Part shown: positions 44,366-54,391 of the stretch, one piece after another
Layout of the letters: each line of letters starts with the position of its first letter
Numbering within the stretch: the stretch's first letter is position 1
Assembly (NCBI RefSeq): GCF_036634195.1
Contig: NZ_JAZIFY010000001.1
Coordinates: forward strand, 434,001 to 498,000
Reading direction: 5' to 3'
From: Streptomyces sp. P9-A4
Lineage (GTDB): Bacteria; Actinomycetota; Actinomycetes; Streptomycetales; Streptomycetaceae
DNA: 64,000 nucleotides
Made by a program: the position numbers and the translations under genes
The notes under the pieces: generated by a model
The model's database searches: none
Told to the model about the DNA's origin: nothing
The model's input: only the letters and a program-made list of their open reading frames with translations

Positions 44366-44472
44366 GGTTCCCTACCTGTTCGCTCGGGTTTCCCGTCCTT
44401 GAGTGTCCGACCGGCCGGGGGCGGCGTCAAGGTGCGGAACACGCCGTCCTCCCGGTCCCGCCCGTGCGGAAT

Positions 44473-44490
44473 AATGCGCGCATGCGCATT
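44473..44490. promoter_or_regulatory. Palindrome overlapping the Rrf2 start codon
   Basis: AATGCGC-GCAT-GCGCATT has perfect 7-bp arms, and the ATG start codon (44482) lies in its centre. GAATAAT just upstream (44469-44475) looks like a -10 element, which would place the transcript start near the ATG (leaderless). A repressor bound here would block its own promoter. Confidence 0.5.
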
Positions 44491-44937
44491 TCAGCCAGGG
44501 CCGACTACGCGGTACGGGCCGCTCTCCAGCTCGCCGCCGCCCAGGACGCCGGGCCGCTGAAGGCCGAGGCCATCGCCGAGGGCCAGGGCATCTCGCACAA
44601 GTTCCTGGAGAGCATCCTCGGCGACATGCGCAAGGGCGGCCTGGTGCAGAGCCAGCGCGGCGGCAACGGCGGGTACTGGCTGGCCAGGCCGGCCGAGACG
44701 ATCTCGGTCGCGGAGGTCGTCCGCTGTGTGGACGGCCCGCTGGTCTCCGTACGCGGGGAACGGCCGCCGGACCTGTCGTACACGGGCCCGGCCGAATCGT
44801 TGCTGCCCCTGTGGATCGCCCTGCGGGCCGGTGTCCGCCAGGTGCTCGGGGTCTCGCTCGCGGAGGTGGCGGCGGCCCGGCTGCCGGAGGGGATCGTGGC
44901 GCTCACGGACGACCCGGAGGCCTGGACCAACCCCTGA
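44482..44937 (+). CDS. Rrf2-family transcriptional regulator, CymR-like
   Basis: 151 residues: winged helix MRISARADYAVRAALQLAAA, AIAEGQGISHKFLESILGDMRKGGLVQSQRGGNGGYWLARP, then a dimerisation helix. It lacks the three-cysteine Fe-S cluster motif of IscR/NsrR (a single Cys in VVRCVDG), which fits the CymR-type sulfur regulators. There is no ribosome-binding site and a -10-like element right before the ATG suggests a leaderless mRNA. Neighbours (leader peptide gene, DszC-like monooxygenase) support control of sulfur metabolism. Confidence 0.88.
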   Translation: MRISARADYAVRAALQLAAAQDAGPLKAEAIAEGQGISHKFLESILGDMRKGGLVQSQRGGNGGYWLARPAETISVAEVVRCVDGPLVSVRGERPPDLSYTGPAESLLPLWIALRAGVRQVLGVSLAEVAAARLPEGIVALTDDPEAWTNP

Positions 44938-45094
44938 CCTCCGAGGTCAACCCTCCCCCACCTGCGGCGACTTGCCGCCGTCTCGCGGATCAGGACGCCC
45001 TTGTCCAGCCCATGGACGCCCCTTGGGGCGGAGTGACCACCTCTGCCACTATCCCTACTGTTCCACTGGGGATTAAAGAATCAGGTGAGGTGAC

Positions 45095-46408
45095 GTGAGC
45101 ACGCCGAGGAAATCGCCGAAGAGACCAGCGGCACGCACCACTTCCGCACCTGCCGGCCAGCTCCCTGACGACGACTTCTGGCCCCGCGTCACCCGCGAAC
45201 TCGCCGACGACCTCGCCGTCGACGCACTCGCCAGGGACCGGGCGGGCAAGGCTCCGTTCGACGAGGTCGCGCGGCTCCAGGAGGCCGGGCTGCCCGCCCT
45301 GCTCACGGCCCCCGGACCGGACCGCAGGGGCGCCGACTGGCGGGCCGCCTGCGCGGTCGTACGGGAGATCTCCGCCGCCGACAGCTCCGTGGGCGAGCTC
45401 CTCGCCCACCACTACGCGCTCTCCTGGAGCAGCCGCTTCCTCGACCCGGTCCGCGCGGCCGGCGCCCCGCTCGACGTACGGACCGCCGAGGAGAACTGGC
45501 TGCTCGCCGGGGGCGTCGAACCGCCCCGCGCGGAGACCGGCCCCGGCCTCGCGCTCACCCCCGCGGACGGCGAAGGAGGCGGCTGGGTCCTCGACGGAAG
45601 CCGTACGTTCTCCTCCGCCGTCGCCGTGGCGGACCGGCTGGTGGTCGGGGCGCGCGCCGACGGCACCGGCGACCTGCTGGTCGTCCTGGTGGACCCCGCA
45701 GCGCCCGGGGTGTTCACCGAGCCCGGGGCGGACCGGGTCGGCCAACGGCTCGCCGGGGCGGGCACCGTGACCTTCGACCGGGTGCCCCTCGCACCCGAGC
45801 AGGTCCTCGGCACGCTCCCCCACGACGAGCACGCCGTCGCGCCCTTCTCCGGCCTCGCCCCGCTCGCCCTGAGACTGCTCCTGGTCCATGTCGGCCTCGG
45901 CATCGCCGAGGGGGCGCTCGCCGAGGCCCGGGACATCAGCCGCGCCGGACAGGCGGGACCGCGCCCGGCCGGTCACCCGGACCGCCCCGCCACGGACGGC
46001 TCCGTGCCGGCCGGCGCCGGGGACGATCCGTACCTCCTGCTGGCCTACGGGGAACTGGCGACGGCCGCGCACGCCGCCGCGGCCGTGGTGGAGCGGGCCA
46101 CCGACGCCCTGACGCGCGGTCTGCTCGCCGCGTGGACGCTCGGCGTGGAGGAACGGGCCGACATCGCCGTCCTGGTGGCGGCCGCCGAGACGGTCGCCGG
46201 CCGGGCGGCCGTCCACATCACCACCCGCATCCTGGAACTCGTCGACGGCACGGCGGGCGCCGAAGCCGGCACCGGCGGTCCCGGCTTCGACCGCTTCTGG
46301 CGCAACGCCCGCACGCTCACCGCCTCCACCCAGGCGGCCCACCGGCTGCGGGACATCGGCGACCACTACCTCAACGGAACCCACGCCCGGCTCACCCTGC
46401 TCGCCTGA
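45095..46408 (+). CDS. Acyl-CoA-dehydrogenase-fold flavin monooxygenase (DszC/SfnB-like)
   Basis: 437 residues. Domains: N-terminal helical (FWPRVTRELADDLAVDALARDRAGKAP), a middle beta domain (GWVLDGSRTFSSAVAVADRLVVGA), and a C-terminal helical domain ending RTLTASTQAAHRLRDIGDHYLNG. This is the pattern of DszC/SfnB/thiophene-type reduced-flavin monooxygenases that liberate sulfur from organosulfur compounds, rather than of true acyl-CoA dehydrogenases. GGTGAGG is upstream of GTG 45095. It follows the Rrf2 gene by 157 bp, with an ATCCC...GGGAT dyad in between, and may be its target. A basic N-terminal tail precedes the fold. Confidence 0.82.
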   Translation: MSTPRKSPKRPAARTTSAPAGQLPDDDFWPRVTRELADDLAVDALARDRAGKAPFDEVARLQEAGLPALLTAPGPDRRGADWRAACAVVREISAADSSVGELLAHHYALSWSSRFLDPVRAAGAPLDVRTAEENWLLAGGVEPPRAETGPGLALTPADGEGGGWVLDGSRTFSSAVAVADRLVVGARADGTGDLLVVLVDPAAPGVFTEPGADRVGQRLAGAGTVTFDRVPLAPEQVLGTLPHDEHAVAPFSGLAPLALRLLLVHVGLGIAEGALAEARDISRAGQAGPRPAGHPDRPATDGSVPAGAGDDPYLLLAYGELATAAHAAAAVVERATDALTRGLLAAWTLGVEERADIAVLVAAAETVAGRAAVHITTRILELVDGTAGAEAGTGGPGFDRFWRNARTLTASTQAAHRLRDIGDHYLNGTHARLTLLA

Positions 46409-46430
46409 CGGCGGGGCCGCCGGAGTACGA

Positions 46431-46468
46431 AGGGCCGGACGGACCCGCATGTCGGGACGTCCGGCCCT
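46431..46468 (+). terminator. Terminator after the DszC-like gene
   Basis: 11-bp perfect arms AGGGCCGGACG and CGTCCGGCCCT with a 16-nt loop that contains further complementarity (GACCCGCATGTCGGGAC region). Confidence 0.75.
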
Positions 46469-46555
46469 CTCGCCGGGCGGCCGATGGGCCCAAGCTGGAG
46501 GGAGGAGGGCCCGACCACCGGGCGGGCCCGTCACCGCACCGACGGAGGCAGCCTG

Positions 46556-47428
46556 ATGAGTCGTGAGATCGTCGCAGGAGTGGACGGTTCCCCGGAGAGT
46601 CTCGCCGCGGCCGACTGGGCCGCCCGCGAGGCCCTCCACCGGGGACTCCCGCTACGGCTCGCACACGCCTGGCGCTGGGAACCGCTCGACCTCCCCCTGG
46701 TCCAGGACCGTGCCACCCAGGAGCAGGCCGCCGAGGCGGTCCTGCGCGAGGCGGAGGCCACCGTCGCCGGACGGTACCCCGGACTCGCGCTCTCGGCCGA
46801 GGTCCTTCCCGACACGCCGGTCGCCGCGCTGCTCGGCGCCGAGGAGCGCGCCGAGATGCTCGTCATCGGCTCGCGCGGGCACGGCGCCGTCACCGGCTTC
46901 CTGCTCGGCTCGTACGGCCAGCAGGTCATCGCCGCCGCCACCCGCCCCGTCGTGGCCGTCCGGTCCCGCGACGGCGAACCGGCCGAACCGCCCACCGGAC
47001 ACGTGGTCGTCGGCCAGCTCGGCAGCCCGGAGGACAGCGCCGCCGCCCTCGGCTTCGCCTTCGCGACCGCCGCCGCGCGCGGGGCGTCCGTCCGGGCCGT
47101 CCGGGCGTGGAGCCTGCCGCCGCTCTACGCGTACAGCCCGGCCTCCATGCGGCTCGCCGACGAGGCCGGCGGGCTCGTCCCGTACGAGGAGAAGGCCCTG
47201 CGCGAGGCCCTCTCGCCCTGGCGCGAGCGGTACCCGGACGTGTCCGTCACCGAGCACGTCGAACTCGGCAGCGCCGGTCAGGTGCTGCTCTCCGGCTCCG
47301 GGGCCGCGCAGCTCCTGGTGGTCGGCCGGCGCGCCAAGCGGGGCGCCGTCGGGCCCCGGATCGGTTCCGTGGCGCACGCGGCGCTGCACCTCGCCCCGTG
47401 TCCGGTGGCGGTGGTCCCGCAGGGCTGA
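46556..47428 (+). CDS. Universal stress protein (two Usp domains)
   Basis: 290 residues with tandem Usp folds. Domain 1 starts IVAGVDGSPESLAAADWAAREA and has the ATP-binding loop GSRGHGAVTGFLLGS; domain 2 has VVVGQLGSPED and VGRRAKRGAVGPRIGS. GGAGG 7 bp before ATG 46556. ATP-binding Usps are commonly induced by hypoxia or stationary phase in actinobacteria; no GGGCCG-NN-CGGCCC box is seen here, though GGGCCCG occurs twice upstream. Confidence 0.93.
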   Translation: MSREIVAGVDGSPESLAAADWAAREALHRGLPLRLAHAWRWEPLDLPLVQDRATQEQAAEAVLREAEATVAGRYPGLALSAEVLPDTPVAALLGAEERAEMLVIGSRGHGAVTGFLLGSYGQQVIAAATRPVVAVRSRDGEPAEPPTGHVVVGQLGSPEDSAAALGFAFATAAARGASVRAVRAWSLPPLYAYSPASMRLADEAGGLVPYEEKALREALSPWRERYPDVSVTEHVELGSAGQVLLSGSGAAQLLVVGRRAKRGAVGPRIGSVAHAALHLAPCPVAVVPQG

Positions 47429-47503
47429 AAGGGTGCCGGAAGGACGGGCGCGACGGGTTGACGCGCCAGGTTGACGGGGTGTGTCGGGGCGGCCGGGGCC
47501 GGA

Positions 47504-47513
47504 AAGTGTTATC
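47504..47513 (+). promoter_or_regulatory. AAGTGTTATC motif upstream of the CAP-domain gene
   Basis: The decamer AAGTGTTATC, preceded by GCCGG-n2-CCG, lies 67 bp before the ATG. The same decamer with a similar GCCGG-n2-CCG upstream lies 63 bp before the sigma/CAP fusion gene (50189-50198). A shared promoter element of the neighbouring sigma factor is the simplest reading. Confidence 0.55.
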
Positions 47514-47580
47514 GCCGTCGCCCCGGTGGCTCTCCCCAGCGCCGGACCGTCCGGCGACCACGGCGAGAGAGCGGAGCTCC

Positions 47581-48513
47581 ATGCGGCACCACGACGACCC
47601 CGACAACCCCGAACACGGCCCGCACCCCGACCCCTTCACGCGGGACCAGGAGGGCCGGGCGGGCGGCCGGCACCGCAAGGGCGGCGGCGCGCGGCGGCGG
47701 CGTCCGGCGCGCCGCACGTCGTTCCGTACCGGCGTCACCGTCGCCGGGGCTGCGGCGGCCGTGCTGACGGTGGCGACGGGGGTGTACGTGGCCTCCGTCG
47801 GCTCCGGTCCCGCGGTCGGCGCGCCTCCGGCCGTGGCGCCGGTCGCGCCACCTGGGGCCACCGGGGACGTATCCGCCGCTTCGGAGGCCGTACGGGAGGC
47901 GACCCCGTTCACCCGGCCCCCGGCCTCGCCCGCGACCGCTCCGACGCCCGCCTCCCACAGGGCCGGGACCACGCCGGGCGGCGTCACTCCGTCGGGCGCG
48001 GTTCCGGGGACGCGGCCGAAGGCGGAGTCGGAACGGCGGCAGGAGGAACGGGCTCCCGTACGGCCCCAGGAGCGGCGGCCGGAGCAGCAGGGCGTGACGC
48101 CCGGGGCGGGAGTGCCCGCGGGGAAGCCCGCCCGGTACGTCCAGGAGGTCGTCGCCCTCGCCAACGCCGAGCGCGCGAAGGCCGGTTGCGGGCCGCTCCG
48201 CGCCGAGATCCGTCTGCGGGCGGCCGCCCAGGCACACGCCGACGACATGGCGGCCAGGGACTACTACGAGCACGACAGTCCGGAGGGCCGGGACGCCGGT
48301 GACCGGATGAGCGGCGCCGGGTACGCGTGGTCGACCTGGGGCGAGAACATCCACCGCGGGCCGAAGACCCCGGAGCGGGCCATGGAGGACTGGATGGACA
48401 GCCCCGGCCACCGGGCGAACATCCTCAACTGCTCCTTCAAGGACATCGGCGTCGGGGTCACCCTCACCGCCAACGGCCCCTGGTGGGTGCAGGACTTCGG
48501 CGCCAAGCGGTAG
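47581..48513 (+). CDS. Membrane-anchored CAP/SCP-domain protein
   Basis: 310 residues: a short acidic/His then Arg-rich cytoplasmic N-terminus (RRRRPARR), a membrane segment (~51-73), a long Pro/Ala/Thr-rich linker (to ~180) and an extracellular CAP domain (~186-308). The CAP domain has ANAERAKAGCGPLRA, HADDMAARDYYEHDSPEG, WGENIHRG and MEDWMDSPGHRANILNCSFKDIGVGV. CAP proteins have been linked to lipid or surface binding and protease-like roles; function here is unknown. GGAG 4 bp upstream of ATG. It is convergent with the sigma/CAP fusion, whose C-terminal half has the same TM-linker-CAP order. Confidence 0.9.
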   Translation: MRHHDDPDNPEHGPHPDPFTRDQEGRAGGRHRKGGGARRRRPARRTSFRTGVTVAGAAAAVLTVATGVYVASVGSGPAVGAPPAVAPVAPPGATGDVSAASEAVREATPFTRPPASPATAPTPASHRAGTTPGGVTPSGAVPGTRPKAESERRQEERAPVRPQERRPEQQGVTPGAGVPAGKPARYVQEVVALANAERAKAGCGPLRAEIRLRAAAQAHADDMAARDYYEHDSPEGRDAGDRMSGAGYAWSTWGENIHRGPKTPERAMEDWMDSPGHRANILNCSFKDIGVGVTLTANGPWWVQDFGAKR

Positions 48514-48544
48514 CGGGCGGCGTCCCGTGGGCGGCCCCCGTACG

Positions 48545-50125
48545 TCAGGAGGCGGGGGCCGCCAGTTTCTGCACCCAGATCGTGCCGCGCGGACCGGGCA
48601 CCGACGCCACCCCGGTGTCCCGGTACCGGCAGTCGAGCATGTTGTCCTCGTGCGCCGCGCCGTCCGTCCAGTCCTCGACGACGGACGCGGGGTCGGTGGT
48701 CCCCCGGTCCAGGTTCTCGGCCCAGGCGCTCCAGTCGTAACCGGCGGCGGTGATCCGCGTGTCCGCGAAGTCGCCCTCGGGGCTGGCGTGTCCGTAGTAG
48801 CCCCGGGCGGCCATGTCGCGCGCGTAGGCGCGGGCCGCGCCGGAGAGCCGGGAGTCGACGCGCAGCGGCGGGCAACCCGCTTCGGCCCGCAGCCTGTTGA
48901 CGAGCCCGGTCACCCGCTCCTCCGCGCTGGGCGCGGGAGGCGTGGGGCGCGGGGAGGCGGGAGGCGCGGAGGTCGGGGCGGGCAGGTGGGCGGTGACCGT
49001 CGGACTCGGGGTCGGGGGCGGGGCCGGGGCCGGGGCCGACCGGGTCGGGACCGGCGGGCGGGTCGCCGGGGGCGCGGCGGGCGCCACGCGCGCGTGGGGC
49101 TCGGGGGGTACGAGCAGGGCGACCGCCCCGAGCACGGCGACGGCCGCCGCGCCGGCGAGGACGGAGCGCCGGACCGGCGTCGACCGGACACCGTGGGCGG
49201 GCGCGACGGGCTCCGGCGGGACGCCCCGCGTAAGGGGTTCGAGGGGTACGGACTCCAGAGGTACGGGATGCCCGGCGGACTCCAACGGCCTCGCCTGCCC
49301 GGCAGGGTCCAGGGCCACCGTCCGCGCCATCTCGCCGCCGGTGAAGGCCAGCGCGAGCGGCGGTACGAGACCGATGCCGACGAGCAGGCCCTCCACCGGG
49401 GCGAGGCCGCCGCGTCCGGCCGCGCTGCCGGTGCAGGCGGCGCAGTTCCGCAGATGGCGGGCGATCCGTTTGCGCCAGAGCGGGGACGGGCGGCCGTCCC
49501 AGGCCGTGAGGGTCCCGGCGAGGTCCGGGCACGCCGGCACGGCGTCCAGGGCGCGGACGACGGCCCGGCCGGTCTCCAGTCGTTCCCTCATCCGCTGGAC
49601 GCGGACGGCGGCGTGCTGCGGGGAGATCCCGCCGAGGCCCTCCGCGAGTTCGGCGCGGGTCAGCTCGCCCGCGGCCTCCAGCCACCACAGGGCGAGGAGT
49701 TCCCGGTCGTCCTCGTCGAGCCAGCGGGTCGCGCGGGCGACATCGCGGCGCTGCCCGGAGAGGCCGAGCCTGAGGATGGTGAGTTCGGTGAAGTCGCCGG
49801 CCGGATCGGCGAGGTCGGCGGCCCGGTCGAGGCCGGGCACGGGCTCCTGGCGGCGTTCGCGCCAGCGGCGCCGTATCCCGTTCATGGCGATGGCGACGAG
49901 CCAGGACCTGAAGCGGGCGGGGTCGCGGAGACCGGTCAGGCCGTCGAGGGCGCGGACCATCGTCTCCTGGACGATGTCGTCGGTGTCGGCGTGGCCGTCG
50001 AGGGCCCGTCCGACGATGTTGTGGACGAGGGGCAGGTACGCGCGTACCAGCGCGTCCCTGGCGTGCGCGTCACCGGCCCTCGCCGCCTCCACCAGTGCGG
50101 TGGTGCGGCGCTCGTCGCTGTGCAT
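48545..50125 (-). CDS. ECF sigma factor fused to anti-sigma-like zinc motif, membrane segment and CAP domain
   Basis: 526 residues in one uninterrupted frame. Sigma region 2 (~22-90: YLPLVHNIVGRALDGHADTDDIVQET, RFRSWLVAIAMN), sigma region 4 (~135-190: RELLALWWLEAAGELTRAELAEGL, AAVRVQRMRERL). Next Cys199-x24-His224-x3-Cys228-x2-Cys231, the spacing of zinc-binding anti-sigma (ZAS) domains. A hydrophobic stretch at 247-262, a clear membrane helix at 320-339, a Pro-rich linker (340-400) and a CAP domain (404-520) follow. The protein could be a membrane-tethered sigma that is released by proteolysis or ligand binding. Topology depends on whether 247-262 spans the membrane. AAGTGTTATC upstream suggests autoregulation. 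Confidence 0.9.
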   Translation of the reverse strand: MHSDERRTTALVEAARAGDAHARDALVRAYLPLVHNIVGRALDGHADTDDIVQETMVRALDGLTGLRDPARFRSWLVAIAMNGIRRRWRERRQEPVPGLDRAADLADPAGDFTELTILRLGLSGQRRDVARATRWLDEDDRELLALWWLEAAGELTRAELAEGLGGISPQHAAVRVQRMRERLETGRAVVRALDAVPACPDLAGTLTAWDGRPSPLWRKRIARHLRNCAACTGSAAGRGGLAPVEGLLVGIGLVPPLALAFTGGEMARTVALDPAGQARPLESAGHPVPLESVPLEPLTRGVPPEPVAPAHGVRSTPVRRSVLAGAAAVAVLGAVALLVPPEPHARVAPAAPPATRPPVPTRSAPAPAPPPTPSPTVTAHLPAPTSAPPASPRPTPPAPSAEERVTGLVNRLRAEAGCPPLRVDSRLSGAARAYARDMAARGYYGHASPEGDFADTRITAAGYDWSAWAENLDRGTTDPASVVEDWTDGAAHEDNMLDCRYRDTGVASVPGPRGTIWVQKLAAPAS

Positions 50126-50188
50126 GGGTCTGCTCCCTCATCCCTGGTCCGAGTCCCCCGTCGTTCGGAGACCCGTGGGCGCGGGAGG

Positions 50189-50198
50189 GATAACACTT
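50189..50198 (-). promoter_or_regulatory. AAGTGTTATC motif upstream of the sigma/CAP fusion gene
   Basis: The minus strand reads AAGTGTTATC 63 bp before the start at 50125, preceded by GCCGG-CA-CCG. Same decamer and nearly the same distance as upstream of the convergent CAP gene. Confidence 0.55.
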
Positions 50199-50212
50199 CT
50201 CTCGGTGCCGGC

Positions 50213-50243
50213 TCGCGGCGTCGCGGCGTCGCGGCGTCGCGGC
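50213..50243. repeat. 8-bp tandem repeat
   Basis: Three perfect copies of TCGCGGCG plus a partial fourth (50213-50243), upstream of the sigma/CAP fusion promoter motif and reaching the stop of the next gene. Confidence 0.75.
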
Positions 50244-50533
50244 TAGGCCGGTGGGACGGGCAGGCGCGGGACCGTGGCCCCGTTCCCCTCCCGGACGGCT
50301 GCCACGACGGCGTCGTGGAGATCGCGGCTCTCCTCCTCCGTCTCGCACGGAACGGGACTTCCCGACATGGTGAACCAGTCGGATGCGCCGCTGTACTGCA
50401 CGGCCACGCGTGCTTCCCGGTCGGCCCAGGTCGTGTGCACGGTCAGATCTCCCGTGACGACGCCCGCCTCGTCGGTCAGCACCCCACCACGCCCGGTGTA
50501 GACACCGGCGGTCGTCCAAGATGCCCAGCTCAT
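50243..50533 (-). CDS. Small hypothetical protein
   Basis: 96 residues beginning [22 protein letters not shown], with [22 protein letters not shown] and [16 protein letters not shown] mainly beta structure with one C-terminal helix is suggested. No family recognised. ATG 50533 is preferred; the GTG at 50569 lies close to the downstream terminator of the isocitrate dehydrogenase gene. The ribosome-binding site is weak. Confidence 0.6.
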   Translation of the reverse strand: MSWASWTTAGVYTGRGGVLTDEAGVVTGDLTVHTTWADREARVAVQYSGASDWFTMSGSPVPCETEEESRDLHDAVVAAVREGNGATVPRLPVPPA

Positions 50534-50576
50534 CCATCCAGGTTCACACCCGAACGGCGGATGCGCCACCGACGGG

Positions 50577-50611
50577 ACCGCCCCGGCCGGAAGGATTCCG
50601 GCCGGGGCGGT
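50577..50611 (-). terminator. Strong terminator of the isocitrate dehydrogenase gene
   Basis: Perfect 16-bp stem (ACCGCCCCGGCCGGAA and its complement) with a 3-nt loop, 17 bp beyond the stop codon. Confidence 0.88.
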
Positions 50612-50627
50612 ACGGGCGCGCGCCGGA

Positions 50628-52898
<2,271 letters not shown>

Positions 52899-52919
<21 letters not shown>

Positions 52920-53972
52920 GTCATCGGTAAAGGGCCCCACGAGCTCTCCGTCCCCCGGGACTCCGGCGGCCTCCACGAAGGGGCCGCCGAGACGGTACGG
53001 GGCGGCGGCGCCGTCGAGGTCGACGCGGCGCAGCAGGGCGATGGCGGCCAGTCCCGCCGCCGCGACCGCACCGGCGGCGAGCGTCTGCCCACAGCGGTGG
53101 GCGAGGCGCAGCTCGGCCGGGTCGTAGGGGGCGGTGGCCGGCAGGGCGAGGGTGTCGCCCAGGAGCCAGAGGCCGATGCCGAGCCCGGCGGCGGCGAGGA
53201 GGGCGAGCGGCACGGTCACCGGGAGGCCGGGCAGGGCGGGCCCCCGGCGGGCCCCGCGGCGCACCTTGCCCTTGCGGGCGAGGACGGCGAGGAGTCCGCA
53301 GAAGACGGCGAGGACGACCAGGGCCGCGGCGATGACGTCGCCGGGCCGGTGCTGGCCCGCGGCGACGGTGTAGGCGCCGACGGCGACGGCCCAGAGCGTC
53401 GCGGCGCCGACGGCGAGGCTGCGCAGCCGGTAGGGGACGACGAGGAGCAGGCCGAGGGCGATGCCGAGGGCGAGGGTGGTCTGCGCGCTGGGGAAGCCGC
53501 TGGGGACGAGTGCCCCGCCGGGGTCGACGAGCCGGGGGCGGGGTGCGTAGCGCTGGAGCAGTCCGGTGACGGCGAGGGCGGTGACGACCGCACCGGCGGC
53601 GAGTCCGGTGGGGACGTACCGCTTGCGTATGAGGCCGACGGCGACCAGGAGGACGCAGCCGAGGACCAGGGACAGGGTGGTGAGTCCGGCGAGGGAGGGG
53701 TGCTCGCGCAGCAGGGTGGCGGCGGCGGTGTCGGCGCGCCTGCCGGTCGCGGCTGCGTCGCCCCAGCGGCGGCCGGTCGCGGTGAGCACGAGGCCGGCGT
53801 AGACGACGGTGAGGAGGAGGACGGCCCCGAGGCAGGCACGCCGGGTCCGGATGCGGACCCTGGTGCTGAACGATCCCGCGGCCTCGCCTGCCACGGCGGC
53901 GTACCACCAGGTGTCACCGGTCTCCAGCGGCCTCGGGGTGCCGCCCGCGCGGGGCCTGTCGTAGGAAGCCAT
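52899..53972 (-). CDS. PAP2-superfamily phosphatase-like membrane protein
   Basis: 357 residues with about seven to eight membrane helices. PAP2-like motifs: RYAPRPRLVDP (motif 1, Lys-x6-Arg-Pro region), SGFPSAQTT (motif 2, where PSGH would be expected) and AAGQHRPGDVIA (motif 3 His/Asp). Lipid phosphate phosphatases of this family act on undecaprenyl or phosphatidate phosphates at the membrane; loss of the motif 2 histidine makes catalysis uncertain. ATG 53972 is preferred to GTG 53990. Confidence 0.78.
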
Positions 53973-54109
53973 GCCCCGATTCGAACCCACGCGCGGCTGC
54001 CCCGCCCGCTGGACTCACCCGAACGACACGCCGGAGACGGGAACCGGGCCGGCGGTGCCCGCGTCTGGTCGGGAGACCGCAGGCATCCTCCGGGGGGGGA
54101 GAGCTCCAC

Positions 54110-54358
54110 ATGTCGCTGCCGCGCAAGATCGGTATCGGACTGGTCGTCCTGATCGCGTTCGGTTTCCTGGCGCCGAACGGCTGGTACATCCTGGGCGCGA
54201 TCGTGCTCGGGCTGGTGATCGCCGCGTTCGTCGCCTTCGAGGCGATGAGCGAGTCGCACGACTCGCGCCGCCGGGACGAGGGCCGCCGTTTCCGTCCGGG
54301 CCGGGGCGGCGACGGGCGCTGGATCCTCCCGGACGAGGACCGGGGGCCCCGGCGGTAG
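54110..54358 (+). CDS. Small membrane protein
   Basis: 82 residues: one long or two short hydrophobic segments (9-45) then an Arg/Asp/Gly-rich hydrophilic tail (SRRRDEGRRFRPGRGG). GGGGAGAG upstream of ATG. No family recognised. It is divergent from the PAP2 gene and convergent with the GH15 gene. Confidence 0.7.
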   Translation: MSLPRKIGIGLVVLIAFGFLAPNGWYILGAIVLGLVIAAFVAFEAMSESHDSRRRDEGRRFRPGRGGDGRWILPDEDRGPRR

Positions 54359-54391
54359 CGTCGCCGACCACGAACCGGGGCGCCCGCGCGA

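Noticed and set aside
45012..45098. 28-codon ORF ending over the GTG of the DszC-like gene
   Set aside because: No ribosome-binding site, no leader-peptide signature, and it covers the likely promoter.
46503..46532. Two GGGCCCG copies upstream of the universal stress protein gene, considered as an OsdR-type box
   Set aside because: They are direct rather than inverted relative to the GGGCCG-NN-CGGCCC motif and lack the two-base centre.
53972..53992. tRNA T-arm-like string GGTTCGAATC on the minus strand
   Set aside because: The flanking bases do not form a T-stem and no acceptor, D or anticodon arms are present.
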